Notes: generated from the sequence alone by a model not told the origin. Positions 9,394 to 18,855 are shown, counted from the stretch's first letter. The stretch is 64,000 nt of DNA from Ruminiclostridium sp. (GCA_017935365.1 JAGBHT010000027.1:1-64000), one strand, 5' to 3'. Numbers and translations are program-made.

Positions 9394-10137
9394 ATGCTGA
9401 CAGAAGAACGTCATTCAATGATAATAAAAGCGGTAAACGAACGCTCAAGCGTAACGATCGCGGAACTTGCGGAAATTCTTGATGTATCTGCATCAACTGT
9501 AAAACGCGACCTGATTATTCTTGCAAATGAGGGCAAAATAATCAAGGTACGCGGCGGTGCAATGTCAAAGAACGAAAGCTTCACCTCGGTTGAAAAGAAT
9601 GTAGAAGAGAAAGCTTCTATCTGCACCGAGGAAAAGATGACTATCGCAAAATACGCCGCAGAGCTTATTGAAAAAGGTGATTTCATATTTCTTGACGCAG
9701 GTACAACGACCGAAAAGATAATCGACTATCTGAATGTACGGGACGTAACATTTGTTACAAACGGTTTCATTCACGCCAAGAAGCTGGCGCGCAAGGGCTA
9801 TAAGGTGTTTATCACCGGCGGAGAGATAAAAGCCAGCACCGAAGCGATTGTCGGAGCGGAATGTGTGCTGACCCTCAAGAACTACAACTTCACAAAGTGC
9901 TTTATGGGTACAAACGGCATATCACTGACGGCAGGATTTACGACACCGGATGTGAACGAAGCCAAAGTAAAGTCAGCCGCTATCGAAAGCAGTCGAGAGG
10001 TTTACGTTTTAGCCGACCATTCAAAGTTTGACGAGATAAGCTCCGCGACATTCGCAGGACTTGGAAAGGCTGTCATAATCACAGACAAGATACCCAACAG
10101 AAAATATAAAGACGTGGCAGACATTACGGAGGTATGA
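9394..10137 (+). CDS. fruR: DeoR-family transcriptional regulator of the fructose operon
   Basis: 247 residues; start at 9394 with AAGAGGT upstream, eight codons inside the longest ORF. The N-terminal helix-turn-helix (TIAELAEILDVSASTVKRD) is typical DeoR/GlpR. The C-terminal DeoRC sugar-phosphate sensor domain is complete, with the DAGTTT motif and a TNG loop. It is the first gene of the operon and its stop nearly abuts fruK. In Firmicutes such FruR proteins repress fru operons and are released by fructose 1-phosphate; here that is inferred from family and position. Confidence 0.9.
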   Translation: MLTEERHSMIIKAVNERSSVTIAELAEILDVSASTVKRDLIILANEGKIIKVRGGAMSKNESFTSVEKNVEEKASICTEEKMTIAKYAAELIEKGDFIFLDAGTTTEKIIDYLNVRDVTFVTNGFIHAKKLARKGYKVFITGGEIKASTEAIVGAECVLTLKNYNFTKCFMGTNGISLTAGFTTPDVNEAKVKSAAIESSREVYVLADHSKFDEISSATFAGLGKAVIITDKIPNRKYKDVADITEV

Positions 10138-10139
10138 CA

Positions 10140-11042
10140 ATGATATATACGGTAACTTTCAACCCCGCTGTTGATTATATCGTACACACAAAGGAGCTGA
10201 CAGCGGGTGCAGTAAACCGCTCGGACAGTGAGGAGATATATTTCGGCGGAAAGGGAATAAACGTTTCGCTGGTATTATCGGAGCTTGGTGTAAAGTCAAG
10301 GGCACTCGGTTTCGTTGCAGGCTTTACGGGCGAGGCAATTGAAAAGGGCATTACCGAAAAGGGCATTGATTCGGATTTCGTACATCTTAAAAAAGGCTTT
10401 TCGAGAATAAATGTCAAGATAAAGTCAGGTGAAGAAACCGAGCTCAACGGTCAGGGTCCCGAAATCACAAAAGAAGCAATCGACGAACTTTTCATAAAGC
10501 TGAATCTTCTGAAGCCCGGTGATACACTGGTACTTGCAGGCAGTATTCCTTCATCACTTCCCTCGGACATTTACGAGAGAATAATGGCACAGCTTGCCGA
10601 CAGAGGAATAAGATTTGTAGTAGACGCAACAAAGGATCTGCTTCTTAACGTTCTTAAATACAAACCTTTCCTTATAAAGCCCAACAACTTTGAGCTCGGC
10701 GAAATGTTCGGTGTAGAGCTCAAAACCAACGAGGATATAGTAAAATACGCAGGAAAGCTCAGAGAGATGGGAGCTGTCAATGTTCTCATATCAATGGCGG
10801 GCGACGGAGCAATACTCCTTGACGAGTTCGGTAAAACCCATATATGCGGAGTATGCAAAGGCAAAGTAAGAAATTCGGTAGGCGCAGGAGATTCAATGGT
10901 AGCGGGCTTTATTGCAGGCTGTGAAAACGGCGACTATGAATATGCGCTTAAACTCGGTACAGCGTCAGGCGGAGCAACCGCATTCTCAGACGGACTTGCC
11001 GAAAAGAAAACAATAGACGAGCTTATGGAGCAGTTAGCCTAA
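10140..11042 (+). CDS. fruK: 1-phosphofructokinase
   Basis: 300 residues. GGAGG at 10128-10132 sits 7 bases before the ATG at 10140 but overlaps too closely with the ATG at 10134, so the later start is preferred. A PfkB-family sugar kinase: GGKGINVS in the substrate region and VGAGDSMVAGF with the catalytic Asp near the C terminus. It phosphorylates fructose 1-phosphate, the product of FruA, to fructose 1,6-bisphosphate. It follows fruR directly and precedes fruA, the standard order. Confidence 0.93.
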   Translation: MIYTVTFNPAVDYIVHTKELTAGAVNRSDSEEIYFGGKGINVSLVLSELGVKSRALGFVAGFTGEAIEKGITEKGIDSDFVHLKKGFSRINVKIKSGEETELNGQGPEITKEAIDELFIKLNLLKPGDTLVLAGSIPSSLPSDIYERIMAQLADRGIRFVVDATKDLLLNVLKYKPFLIKPNNFELGEMFGVELKTNEDIVKYAGKLREMGAVNVLISMAGDGAILLDEFGKTHICGVCKGKVRNSVGAGDSMVAGFIAGCENGDYEYALKLGTASGGATAFSDGLAEKKTIDELMEQLA

Positions 11043-11064
11043 ACCGGAAAAGGAGGAAAAGAAA

Positions 11065-13011
11065 ATGAGAATAGTTGACTTATTAAGCAAGGACAGCATT
11101 CTTTTAAACGGTGCACCAAAGAGCAAGGCAGAAGCTATAGATATGCTGGTTGACCTTCAGGTAAAGGGCGGCAACATATCAGACAGAGAAATATATAAGC
11201 AGGGCATTTTAGCCCGTGAAGAAAAGGGTTCGACAGCGGTAGGCGAGGGTATAGCGATCCCTCACGCAAAGAGCAGTGCGGTAACAGCTCCCTCACTTGC
11301 GGCAATGACTGTTCCCGGCGGTGTTGACTATGAGGCGCTTGACGATGAGCCGTCAGACGTACTGTTTATGATAGCCGCACCCGATACAAATGCAGACGTT
11401 CATCTTGAAGTCCTTTCACGTCTTATGACGCTTCTTATGGACGAGGATTTCAGGGAAAACCTCCTTTCGGCAAAGGATGTGGACGAGTTCTTAGCCGTAA
11501 TAGATAAGGCGGAAAAAGAAAAATATCCCGATGAGCCGACAGTTCCCGAAGAACCCGAAAACACCGACAGGATAAAGGTTCTCGCAGTTACCGCCTGTCC
11601 GACAGGTATCGCACATACCTATATGGCGGCAGAGGCGCTCGAAAAGGCAGGAAAGAAACTCGGTATCACGATCAAGGTCGAAACAAACGGCTCAGGCGGA
11701 GCAAAGAACATTCTCACCGATAAGGAAATAGCAGAGTGCGACGGTATCATCGTAGCGGCTGACAAGTCGGTAGAAATGGCTCGCTTTGACGGAAAGAAAG
11801 TTCTTGCAACAAAGGTTTCGGACGGTATCAAGATCCCCGAAGAGCTGATAGAAAGAATAGAAAAGGGCGACGCTCCCGTATATCACCACGAGGGCGGAGC
11901 GGCAAGCTCATCATCTTCCGTATCAAACGAAAGCTTTGGCAGAAAGATGTACAAGCACCTGATGAACGGCGTATCGAATATGCTCCCGTTCACGGTCGCA
12001 GGCGGTATCTTTATAGCCCTTGCATTCCTTATAGATACAATGATGGGTGTACAACCGGGCGACAATTTCGGTACGGTAACTCCTGTAGCGGCATTCTTCA
12101 AGACGATAGGCGGTTACGCTTTCAACTTTATGATCCCCGTACTCGCAGGTTATATCGGTAAGAGTATAGCAGACAGACCGGGTTTCCTTGTAGGTCTTGT
12201 CGGAGGTTATCTTGCAACCACAGGTTCAACTTTTGCTAAAATCGGTGGAGATGTTCCTTCAGGCTTCCTCGGCGCACTTCTTGCAGGCTTTGTAGGCGGC
12301 TTCCTGATGCTCGTACTTGAAAAGCTCTGCGATAAGATGCCTAAAGCCCTTAACGGTATCAAGCCCGTTCTGATATACCCCCTCGCAGGTCTTGGAATTA
12401 TAGCGGTTGTAATGTGTGCAGTAAATCCTTTCATGGGTATTATAAATACCGCAATTGCAGACTTCTTAAACCACATGGGTACAGAGAGTAAGATTTTCCT
12501 CGGTGTTATCCTCGGAGCAATGATGTCGATAGATATGGGCGGACCTTTCAACAAGGCGGCTTATGTATTCGGTACGGCGGCGATAGCAACAGGCGGTTAC
12601 GATATAATGGCGGCAGTTATGATAGGCGGTATGGTTCCTCCTATTGCAATAGCGCTTTCAACAACATTCTTCAAGAGCAGATGGACAGAAGAAGAACGCA
12701 AGAACGGTCCGGTAAACTACATTATGGGACTGAGCTTCATTACAGAGGGCGCAATTCCTTATGCGGCGGCTGACCCGCTCAGAGTAATCCCGGCTTGTAT
12801 GGTCGGCGCAGGTGTTGCAGGCGGTCTTTCAATGGCGTTCAACTGCACGCTTATGGCACCCCACGGTGGTATCTTCGTATTCGCCGTTGTAGGCAACTGG
12901 CCTATGTACCTCGTATCTCTTGCAATAGGATCGGTAGTATCAATGTTACTGCTGGCACTGCTTAAAAAGAAGAAAACAGTAAAAGAACCCGAAACAAAAA
13001 ACGTTAAGTAA
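11065..13011 (+). CDS. fruA: fructose PTS permease, fused EIIA-EIIB-EIIC
   Basis: 648 residues with a clear AAAGGAGG ribosome binding site. Domain order: EIIA of the fructose/mannitol class (residues 1-150, phosphorylated His67 in IPHAKS), linker, EIIB (about 170-270, active Cys178 in TACPTGIAHT), then a multi-spanning EIIC membrane domain (about 300-635) and a lysine-rich tail. It imports fructose as fructose 1-phosphate, using phosphate relayed from enzyme I and HPr encoded just downstream. The length is normal for fused FruA. Confidence 0.95.
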   Translation: MRIVDLLSKDSILLNGAPKSKAEAIDMLVDLQVKGGNISDREIYKQGILAREEKGSTAVGEGIAIPHAKSSAVTAPSLAAMTVPGGVDYEALDDEPSDVLFMIAAPDTNADVHLEVLSRLMTLLMDEDFRENLLSAKDVDEFLAVIDKAEKEKYPDEPTVPEEPENTDRIKVLAVTACPTGIAHTYMAAEALEKAGKKLGITIKVETNGSGGAKNILTDKEIAECDGIIVAADKSVEMARFDGKKVLATKVSDGIKIPEELIERIEKGDAPVYHHEGGAASSSSSVSNESFGRKMYKHLMNGVSNMLPFTVAGGIFIALAFLIDTMMGVQPGDNFGTVTPVAAFFKTIGGYAFNFMIPVLAGYIGKSIADRPGFLVGLVGGYLATTGSTFAKIGGDVPSGFLGALLAGFVGGFLMLVLEKLCDKMPKALNGIKPVLIYPLAGLGIIAVVMCAVNPFMGIINTAIADFLNHMGTESKIFLGVILGAMMSIDMGGPFNKAAYVFGTAAIATGGYDIMAAVMIGGMVPPIAIALSTTFFKSRWTEEERKNGPVNYIMGLSFITEGAIPYAAADPLRVIPACMVGAGVAGGLSMAFNCTLMAPHGGIFVFAVVGNWPMYLVSLAIGSVVSMLLLALLKKKKTVKEPETKNVK

Positions 13012-13034
13012 TTATTGAAAAGGAGCGTATCACA

Positions 13035-13301
13035 ATGGTAACAAAGACAGTAACAGTAGTAAATGAACAGGGACTTCACATGAGACCCGCAGGACAGCTT
13101 GCCGCAGAGATGAAGAAATTCCCCGGCTGCACAATTACAATAGCAAGCGGCGACAAAACAGCAAAGGCAACAGCCGTAATGCAGATAATGGCGGCAGGTC
13201 TTAAAAAGGGCGCTATCGTTGAGATCACCGCAGACGGCGACAACGAGCAGGCGGCACTTGATAAGGCTGTAGAGCTTTTTGAAAGCGGCTTCGGCGAATA
13301 A
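13035..13301 (+). CDS. HPr-like phosphocarrier, lacks the regulatory serine
   Basis: 88 residues, ribosome binding site AAAAGGAG. His15 in GLHMRPAG is the site phosphorylated by enzyme I. In an ungapped comparison with B. subtilis HPr (one extra residue before this region), the Ser46 position is Ala47 (TAVMQIM in place of KSIMGVM). The usual target of HPr kinase, needed for CcpA-dependent catabolite repression, is therefore missing. Gene order fruA-HPr-enzyme I suggests a dedicated fructose HPr or the only one in the genome; the window cannot tell. Confidence 0.9.
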   Translation: MVTKTVTVVNEQGLHMRPAGQLAAEMKKFPGCTITIASGDKTAKATAVMQIMAAGLKKGAIVEITADGDNEQAALDKAVELFESGFGE

Positions 13302-13315
13302 TCAGATAACGTTCA

Positions 13316-13338
13316 GCTGTACCGCTTTGCGGTACAGC
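13316..13338 (+). other. hairpin between HPr and enzyme I genes
   Basis: GCTGTACCGC and GCGGTACAGC form a perfect 10-bp stem with a 3-base loop, 14 bases after the HPr stop. No T-run follows, so a transcript-processing or stability hairpin is more likely than a terminator. Confidence 0.6.
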
Positions 13339-13369
13339 AGTACGTATCCTATAAAAAGGGGGAGCAGTA

Positions 13370-15004
13370 ATGAAGAAATATCTCGGTAAAGGCGTATACG
13401 GTGCGATAGCCATAGGAAAAATATCCGTATTTAAAAAGTGCGATGCGGCAGTCACGCGCATACACGTTGAAGACACCGAAAAGGAAAAGCAGAGAGTAAC
13501 AGCGGCAAAGGAACTCGCCGCAAAACAGCTCGCGGAGATCCACGAAAAAGCACTCAGGGAAGTCGGCGAAACCCACGCACAGATATTCGAGATCCACCTG
13601 ATGATGCTTGACGATGAGGATTACAACGAGTCGATTGAAAACATAATAGATACCCAGTCGGTAAACGCTGAATATGCGGTAGCTCTGACCTCGGATAACT
13701 TTGCGGAGATGTTCTCGTCAATGGACGACGCCTATATGCAGGCAAGAGCCGCAGACGTAAGGGATATTTCAAACCGCATTATCGCAAACCTGACAGGTGC
13801 AAATGCCGACAATACGGCGACTGATGAAAAGTCTGTCATATGTGCCGACGACCTTGCACCGAGCGAAACCGTTTCGCTCGACAAGGATAAGGTGCTTGCA
13901 TTCGTCACCGCTCACGGTTCGTCAAATTCACACACCGCAATTCTCGCAAGGAATATGAATATCCCTGCGATTATAGGTGTCGGCGACAGCTTTTTAAGCG
14001 GGATACACGAGGGCGATACCGCCATAGTAGACGGCTTTACCGGTGAGATTATCGTTTCACCCGATGAGCAGACATTAAAGACATACACCGAAAAACAGCG
14101 CCGTGACGAGGAGCAGAAAAAGCTTCTTCAGGAACTCAAGGGCAAGGAAAACGTAACCCTTGACGGCACTAAGATAAACGTATTTGCCAATATCAGCGGT
14201 ATTGACAATATAGGTGCGGTGCTTCTTAATGACGCAGGCGGTATAGGACTTTTCAGAAGTGAATTCCTGTATCTCGAAAACACCGATTTCCCGACAGAAG
14301 AACAGCAGTTCTACGCTTATAAGAGAGTGCTTGAAAGTATGGCAGGAAAGAAAGTTATAATCAGAACTCTCGACATCGGCGCAGACAAACAGGTCGATTA
14401 TTTCGGACTTAAAAAGGAAGATAACCCCGCGCTCGGACTGCGTGCGATACGAATCTGCCTTACACGTCCCGAAATATTCAGAACACAGCTCAGAGCCTTG
14501 TTCAGAGCGTCCGTATACGGAAACCTCGGTATAATGTTCCCGATGATAACATCGGTGAGCGAGGTCGAGCGTATCAGGGCGATCTGCGAGGACGTAAAAG
14601 CCGAGCTTAAGTCCGAGGGTATCGAGTACTCTGACAAGACCGAAATAGGTATAATGATAGAAACTCCCGCGGCGGCAATTATAAGCGACCGCTTAGCTCC
14701 GATGGTCGACTTCTTCAGCGTCGGAACAAATGACCTTACACAATACACGCTTGCGTGTGACCGACAGAATCCCGAAGCGGAGGAATTTGTCGATACTCAC
14801 CACGAGGCTATTCTCCGCCTTATCGAAATGAGCGCGCAGAACGCTCACAAGAACGGCGCGTGGATAGGAATTTGCGGTGAGCTTGCGGCAGACACCACAC
14901 TTACAGAAACATTTCTGCGTATGGGTATAGACGAACTTTCCGTTTCCCCAACATTCGTGCTTAAAGTCCGTGACGAGGTAAGAAAGACAGATCTGTCGAA
15001 ATAA
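13370..15004 (+). CDS. ptsI: PTS enzyme I (phosphoenolpyruvate-protein phosphotransferase)
   Basis: 544 residues, start behind AAAAAGGGGGAG. N-terminal HPr-binding domain, swivelling phosphohistidine domain with His188 in HGSSNSHTAILAR, and a C-terminal PEP-binding barrel with VGTNDLTQYT and the active Cys in WIGICGE. It takes phosphate from phosphoenolpyruvate and passes it to HPr. The motif around the active His (HGSSNSH) differs from the common GGRTSH but keeps the His. Last gene of the operon; a terminator follows. Confidence 0.93.
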   Translation: MKKYLGKGVYGAIAIGKISVFKKCDAAVTRIHVEDTEKEKQRVTAAKELAAKQLAEIHEKALREVGETHAQIFEIHLMMLDDEDYNESIENIIDTQSVNAEYAVALTSDNFAEMFSSMDDAYMQARAADVRDISNRIIANLTGANADNTATDEKSVICADDLAPSETVSLDKDKVLAFVTAHGSSNSHTAILARNMNIPAIIGVGDSFLSGIHEGDTAIVDGFTGEIIVSPDEQTLKTYTEKQRRDEEQKKLLQELKGKENVTLDGTKINVFANISGIDNIGAVLLNDAGGIGLFRSEFLYLENTDFPTEEQQFYAYKRVLESMAGKKVIIRTLDIGADKQVDYFGLKKEDNPALGLRAIRICLTRPEIFRTQLRALFRASVYGNLGIMFPMITSVSEVERIRAICEDVKAELKSEGIEYSDKTEIGIMIETPAAAIISDRLAPMVDFFSVGTNDLTQYTLACDRQNPEAEEFVDTHHEAILRLIEMSAQNAHKNGAWIGICGELAADTTLTETFLRMGIDELSVSPTFVLKVRDEVRKTDLSK

Positions 15005-15036
15005 TTATAGCTAACGTCGAAATTCACATATAAAAA

Positions 15037-15083
15037 TTACAGCAGTTGCGCCTTCTCCCTTGCGTGAACTGCTGTAGTTTTTA
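15037..15083 (+). terminator. terminator of the fru operon
   Basis: TTACAGCAGTT pairs with AACTGCTGTAG across a loop that contains a second pairing TGCG/CGCA-like segment, followed by TTTTTAGTTT. It ends the fruR-ptsI transcript. Confidence 0.75.
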
Positions 15084-15155
15084 GTTTAAATATAGTAAAT
15101 GTCAGCAATTTTGCTTATATTTATAATTTTAATGCAATTTTATCAGCTTTAGTAA

Positions 15156-15183
15156 TTGACTGAGGGGTGCGATATGTTATAAT
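15156..15183 (+). promoter_or_regulatory. sigma-A-like promoter before the ATPase remnant
   Basis: TTGACT (15156-15161), 16-bp spacer, TATAAT (15178-15183). The start codon of the following ORF is only about 22 bases downstream and has no recognisable ribosome binding site. Confidence 0.65.
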
Positions 15184-15205
15184 AACCCCTGTAAAATAAC
15201 CGTAT

Positions 15206-15973
15206 ATGTGGTGTAAAACCGCGATATGCGAGTTTGCCGATCGCTCTTATGACGTTATGACCGCACTCAACAGCGACTATACATCTGTATATTACGTTGA
15301 CCTGAATAAGAATATATCCGTCCGCTATATAAACAAGCTTACGGACAAGACCTCGGAAGAGATCTTCACAAAGGGTCACAAGCAACACAGTGACGCTATG
15401 CGTTATTATATAGAAAATTATATATCAGATCCGCTGAGAGCCGAAGCGGCAGACGCTATTAAGGCGCTCCACGACTGCGGAATAAGCAAGATAGTAATGA
15501 TGACAGGCGATAACGAGCAGACCGCAAAGGCAGTAGCCGCAAAGGTCGGAATTGACGAGTTCCATGCAGGCGTTCTTCCGGAGGACAAGGCAAACTTCAT
15601 AAAGGGTGAACACGAAAAGGGCAGAAAGGTCATAATGATAGTCGACGGAGTAAACGATTCTCCTGCGCTGTCAGAAGCCGATGCTGGTATTGCTATAAAT
15701 ACCGGAGCGGCAATAGCAAAGGAAATAGCCGATATCACGGTATCATCTGTGGATCTTTATATACCGGTAACTCTCAGAAAGATAAGCTCGGCGCTTATGA
15801 AGAGAATACACCGCAACTACCGCTTTATCGTATCGTTCAATCTTATGCTGATACTTCTCGGTGTTGGCGGAATAATCCAGCCGACGACATCGGCGCTGTT
15901 CCACAATGCCTCAACTCTCGCAATTAGTCTTAAGAGTATGACTGATCTGATTGACGAGAAAGAGCAGAAGTAA
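15206..15973 (+). pseudogene. chimeric remnant: sensor-like N terminus joined to P1B-type ATPase C terminus
   Basis: An intact 255-codon frame. Residues 1-70 (with SVYYVDLNKN) resemble the start of PAS-like sensory regions of Firmicutes signalling proteins and not any ATPase. From residue 72 (ISDPLRAEA) the sequence is the last third of a heavy-metal P-type ATPase: MMTGDNEQTA, VDGVNDSPALSEADAGIAI and two terminal membrane helices. The metal-binding domain, the first six helices, the CPx motif and the phosphorylated DKTGT are all absent, so it cannot pump ions. It is probably a deletion fusion of two genes. Transcription is plausible, but translation lacks a ribosome binding site. It could instead have been kept as a HAD-like regulator. 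Confidence 0.7.
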
Positions 15974-15987
15974 ATATCAGATAACAA

Positions 15988-16024
15988 ATGCCCGACAGCT
16001 GCAGAAAGCCTGTCGGGCATTTTT
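15988..16024 (+). terminator. rho-independent terminator
   Basis: ATGCCCGACAG (15988-15998) pairs with CTGTCGGGCAT (16010-16020), followed by TTTTGTT. Ends the ATPase remnant. Confidence 0.85.
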
Positions 16025-16283
16025 GTTATGTTCCCTGTCTTTGCATTTGTGCCCGAAAACTCAGTTCTGCGTGTCTTACATTTCCGCTATTCTATTTGAT
16101 TTCCCGTAGGGGAGGAGCCTGCGCCTTCCGTTACACGCAACCTTGCTAATTTATTACAATCCTCATTCGTCACCGTCACTCCGGTCAACGGCATTTGAGT
16201 GTTTTTTACAGGCGCACGGTATTCAGCACTCGTTGGCATATCCACACCCCGGAATCCTCAAAATTTTATAATTAAAATTTCTA
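16025..16283. other. gene-free spacer
   Basis: About 260 bases with no supported gene, repeat or RNA. A GC-rich patch (CCCGTAGGGGAGGAGCCTGC near 16104) stands out, but I see no matching copy in the window. Confidence 0.4.
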
Positions 16284-16312
16284 TTGCGCCGGATTTACAG
16301 TTGTGCTATACT
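16284..16312 (+). promoter_or_regulatory. sigma-A promoter of the zinc-ribbon/TPM pair
   Basis: TTGCGC (16284-16289, weak -35), 17-bp spacer, TATACT (16307-16312), 37 bases before the start at 16349. Confidence 0.6.
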
Positions 16313-16348
16313 TTTATTGATATTAAAACGAAAGGAAACAGATATAAT

Positions 16349-17437
16349 ATGGGTGCAATACTTGAATATAAATGCCCGTGCTGCGGCGGACCGTTACAGT
16401 TCGATTCCGACGCACAGAAGATGAAGTGTCCCTACTGCGACAACGAGTTTGACGCGGAAACGCTCAAGGGCAACGACGATATACTTAAAGAAGAAAAGCC
16501 CGATATGATGGACTGGTCAAGCCAGCCCGGCAACGAGTGGATGCAGGGCGAACTTGACGGTCAGAAGGTCTACCTTTGTAATTCCTGCGGCGGTCAGATC
16601 ATCTGCGACGAAACCACAGGCGCTACCGAATGCCCTTATTGCGGAAGTCCCGTTGTTATGATGGGACAGTTTGCAGGTGACAAGCGCCCAGATATAATCA
16701 TACCGTTCAAGCTCGATAAGGAAGCGGCAAAAGAGGGCTTTAAAAAGCACCTTTGTAAAAAGCGCCTGCTACCAAAGGCGTTCAGGACAGGCAGCTACAT
16801 AGATGAGGTCAAGGGTGTGTATGTTCCGTTCTGGCTGTACGGAGCTTACGCGGACGCACAGGCGTATTTCCACGCAACAAAGGTAACATCGTGGAGCGAT
16901 TCAAAGTACAATTATACAAAAACATCGCACTACAGACTGTTCCGCAACGGTTCTATGAACTATGAGCGAGTACCGGTTGACGGCTCAAGCAAGATGGCGG
17001 ACGACCTTATGGAATCGCTCGAACCGTTCACAGCTGACGGGGAAGTGCCGTTTCAGACAGCCTACCTGTCGGGTTATATGGCGGATAAGTACGATGTGGA
17101 TTACACCGAGGGTAACGGCAGAGCAAACGAGCGCATAAAGAAGAGTACTCTTGACCGTCTTTCGACAACGACTGCAGGATATACGACCGTAACGCCGGAA
17201 AATTCTTCGGTACAGCTCAGAAACGGTACGGTAAAGTATGCCTTGTATCCTGTGTGGCTTCTTACCGCTAAGTGGAACGGCGGGGTATATAACTTTGCAA
17301 TGAACGGACAGACAGGAAAGTTTGTCGGTAATCTGCCGCTTGATAGGGGCGCATACTGGCGCTGGACAGGACTTATCGCGCTTATAGCGACTGCGGTATC
17401 GTTTGCCGTATCTGCGGCGGTATTGCTTTTAAGATAG
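16349..17437 (+). CDS. membrane-associated protein with tandem zinc ribbons
   Basis: 362 residues; start at 16349 behind AAAGGAAA, after the promoter. The N terminus has two zinc ribbons: CPCC...CPYC (about residues 10-32) and CNSC...CPYC (about 76-104). The middle is a uniform alpha/beta region of unknown fold, and the C terminus is a single hydrophobic helix (about 338-361). Such proteins are often labelled TFIIB-type zinc ribbon or PriA-like by automated annotation, but no helicase motifs are present. It is 15 bases from a TPM-domain gene, a pairing that recurs in Clostridia; the function is unknown. Confidence 0.75.
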   Translation: MGAILEYKCPCCGGPLQFDSDAQKMKCPYCDNEFDAETLKGNDDILKEEKPDMMDWSSQPGNEWMQGELDGQKVYLCNSCGGQIICDETTGATECPYCGSPVVMMGQFAGDKRPDIIIPFKLDKEAAKEGFKKHLCKKRLLPKAFRTGSYIDEVKGVYVPFWLYGAYADAQAYFHATKVTSWSDSKYNYTKTSHYRLFRNGSMNYERVPVDGSSKMADDLMESLEPFTADGEVPFQTAYLSGYMADKYDVDYTEGNGRANERIKKSTLDRLSTTTAGYTTVTPENSSVQLRNGTVKYALYPVWLLTAKWNGGVYNFAMNGQTGKFVGNLPLDRGAYWRWTGLIALIATAVSFAVSAAVLLLR

Positions 17438-17452
17438 GGAGGGCAGACGGAT

Positions 17453-18379
17453 ATGATAAAAAAACTTACAGCCGTATTTACAGCGGCACTGATAACATTC
17501 TGTATGGCTTTCCCTGCCTTTGCCGAAGCAAATAAGAACTGGCAGAACGGCGAAATACCCGATGTAAGAGAGCAGCCCAGAGCGGTAGACTATACCGATA
17601 CATTTTCTGACGCCGAGCTTAAAAAGCTGAACAGCAAGCTTGACACACTCAGCGAAAAGTGGAGAACGGATATTGTCTGCCTGCTTGATTATGACCTTGG
17701 CAGTTATGACACGGCAACGGAATATGCCGATGATTATTACGATTACAACGGTTTTGCCGAAAACGGTATTTTGTTTGCGGTGTTCACCGAAAGCCGTGAC
17801 TGGGCAATAAGCACCAAGGGTGATGCCATAGACACGTTTGAAAACTATGAAAATGATATTGTCGATTATCTCACAGACGACCTTTCGGATGATGACTTTT
17901 ACAGCGCTTTCATAGCGTATGCGGACAGATGCGACAGCCTGCTGAAAAGTGCAGACAGTGCGGTAAACGGCGACGGCTATCTGCCGGATAAAGATAACGA
18001 TGATCATTATGATTATAATGACGGAAACGATTTTAATTTTGATCCTGCCGGTACGACTAAGTCAAAGCTTGACGGCAAGACTATTCTAATAGCTGTTGCG
18101 ATAAGCGTTGTTATAGGTATTGCCTCCGGATTTATCGGTACAGGCATAATGCGCTCGAAGCTTAAAAGCGTAAAATATCAGTCGGGAGCGGCTGACTATG
18201 TAGTGCCGAACAGTTTCAAAATGCACGCCTCAAAAGATATTTACCTTTACAGCACAGTAACCAAAACCGAGCGTCCGACCGATAACAATACGCATTCCGG
18301 CGGCTCAGGCGGCGGTTTCGGCGGAACGCATATAAGCTCATCAGGCAGTATGCACGGCGGCGGTTCGGGTAAGTTCTGA
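17453..18379 (+). CDS. TPM-domain secreted/membrane protein
   Basis: 308 residues. A signal peptide (residues 1-24, ending AFA) precedes a TPM (YgcG/DUF477) domain at about 40-165, an acidic linker, one transmembrane helix near 207-228 and a Gly/Ser/His-rich tail (GGSGGGFGG). TPM domains in other proteins have been linked to photosystem II repair and possible phosphatase activity; in Firmicutes the role is unknown. The Gly-rich end is a usual feature of the bacterial branch. Likely co-transcribed with the zinc-ribbon gene. Confidence 0.8.
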   Translation: MIKKLTAVFTAALITFCMAFPAFAEANKNWQNGEIPDVREQPRAVDYTDTFSDAELKKLNSKLDTLSEKWRTDIVCLLDYDLGSYDTATEYADDYYDYNGFAENGILFAVFTESRDWAISTKGDAIDTFENYENDIVDYLTDDLSDDDFYSAFIAYADRCDSLLKSADSAVNGDGYLPDKDNDDHYDYNDGNDFNFDPAGTTKSKLDGKTILIAVAISVVIGIASGFIGTGIMRSKLKSVKYQSGAADYVVPNSFKMHASKDIYLYSTVTKTERPTDNNTHSGGSGGGFGGTHISSSGSMHGGGSGKF

Positions 18380-18446
18380 TTACGGCATAGCAGTATTTAT
18401 AATACGTCGTTTGGAGTTGCCGGAATAAAAAGCAATATACAGCAAA

Positions 18447-18480
18447 ACACCCCACAGCATAAGCTGTGGGGTGTAGTTTG
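18447..18480. terminator. terminator between convergent genes
   Basis: ACACCCCACAGC (18447-18458) pairs perfectly with GCTGTGGGGTGT (18463-18474), loop of four. Between the TPM gene (plus) and yajC (minus). T-runs are short on both sides. Confidence 0.75.
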
Positions 18481-18498
18481 TTATGATCTCAGAATCGC

Positions 18499-18855
18499 TT
18501 ACTTTGTTTCAGCGTCGTCGTGAACAGTTCTGTTCTCTGCAATACTGCTCTTTAAAACACGGATCTTTGTTCTGTCAGAACCTGTTTCGATAAGAACTGT
18601 GTCGTCTGTAACTCTTAATACTCTGCCTACAATACCGCCTGTTGTTACAACTTCATCTGCAACCTCAAGGTTGTTGAGCATCTCCTGCATCTTCTTGCCG
18701 CGCTTCTTCTCAGGTCTTATGATGAGGAAGTAGAAAATAACTATCATAAGTGCGAGGGGGATAAGCATTGTAAGTATGCTGAGAATATCGTTTCCGCCCT
18801 GTCCTGTAGATGTAGCGGTCTGTCCGCTTGTTAATAATGTCAGTAATTCTGTCAT
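18499..18855 (-). CDS. yajC: preprotein translocase subunit YajC
   Basis: 118 residues with AAAGGA upstream. One transmembrane helix at about 27-45 followed by the hallmark IIRPEKKRGKKMQEML and a small cytoplasmic beta domain (VVTTGGIVGRV). YajC associates with SecDF/SecYEG. It has its own promoter and is not next to secD/secF in this window. Confidence 0.93.
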   Translation of the reverse strand: MTELLTLLTSGQTATSTGQGGNDILSILTMLIPLALMIVIFYFLIIRPEKKRGKKMQEMLNNLEVADEVVTTGGIVGRVLRVTDDTVLIETGSDRTKIRVLKSSIAENRTVHDDAETK

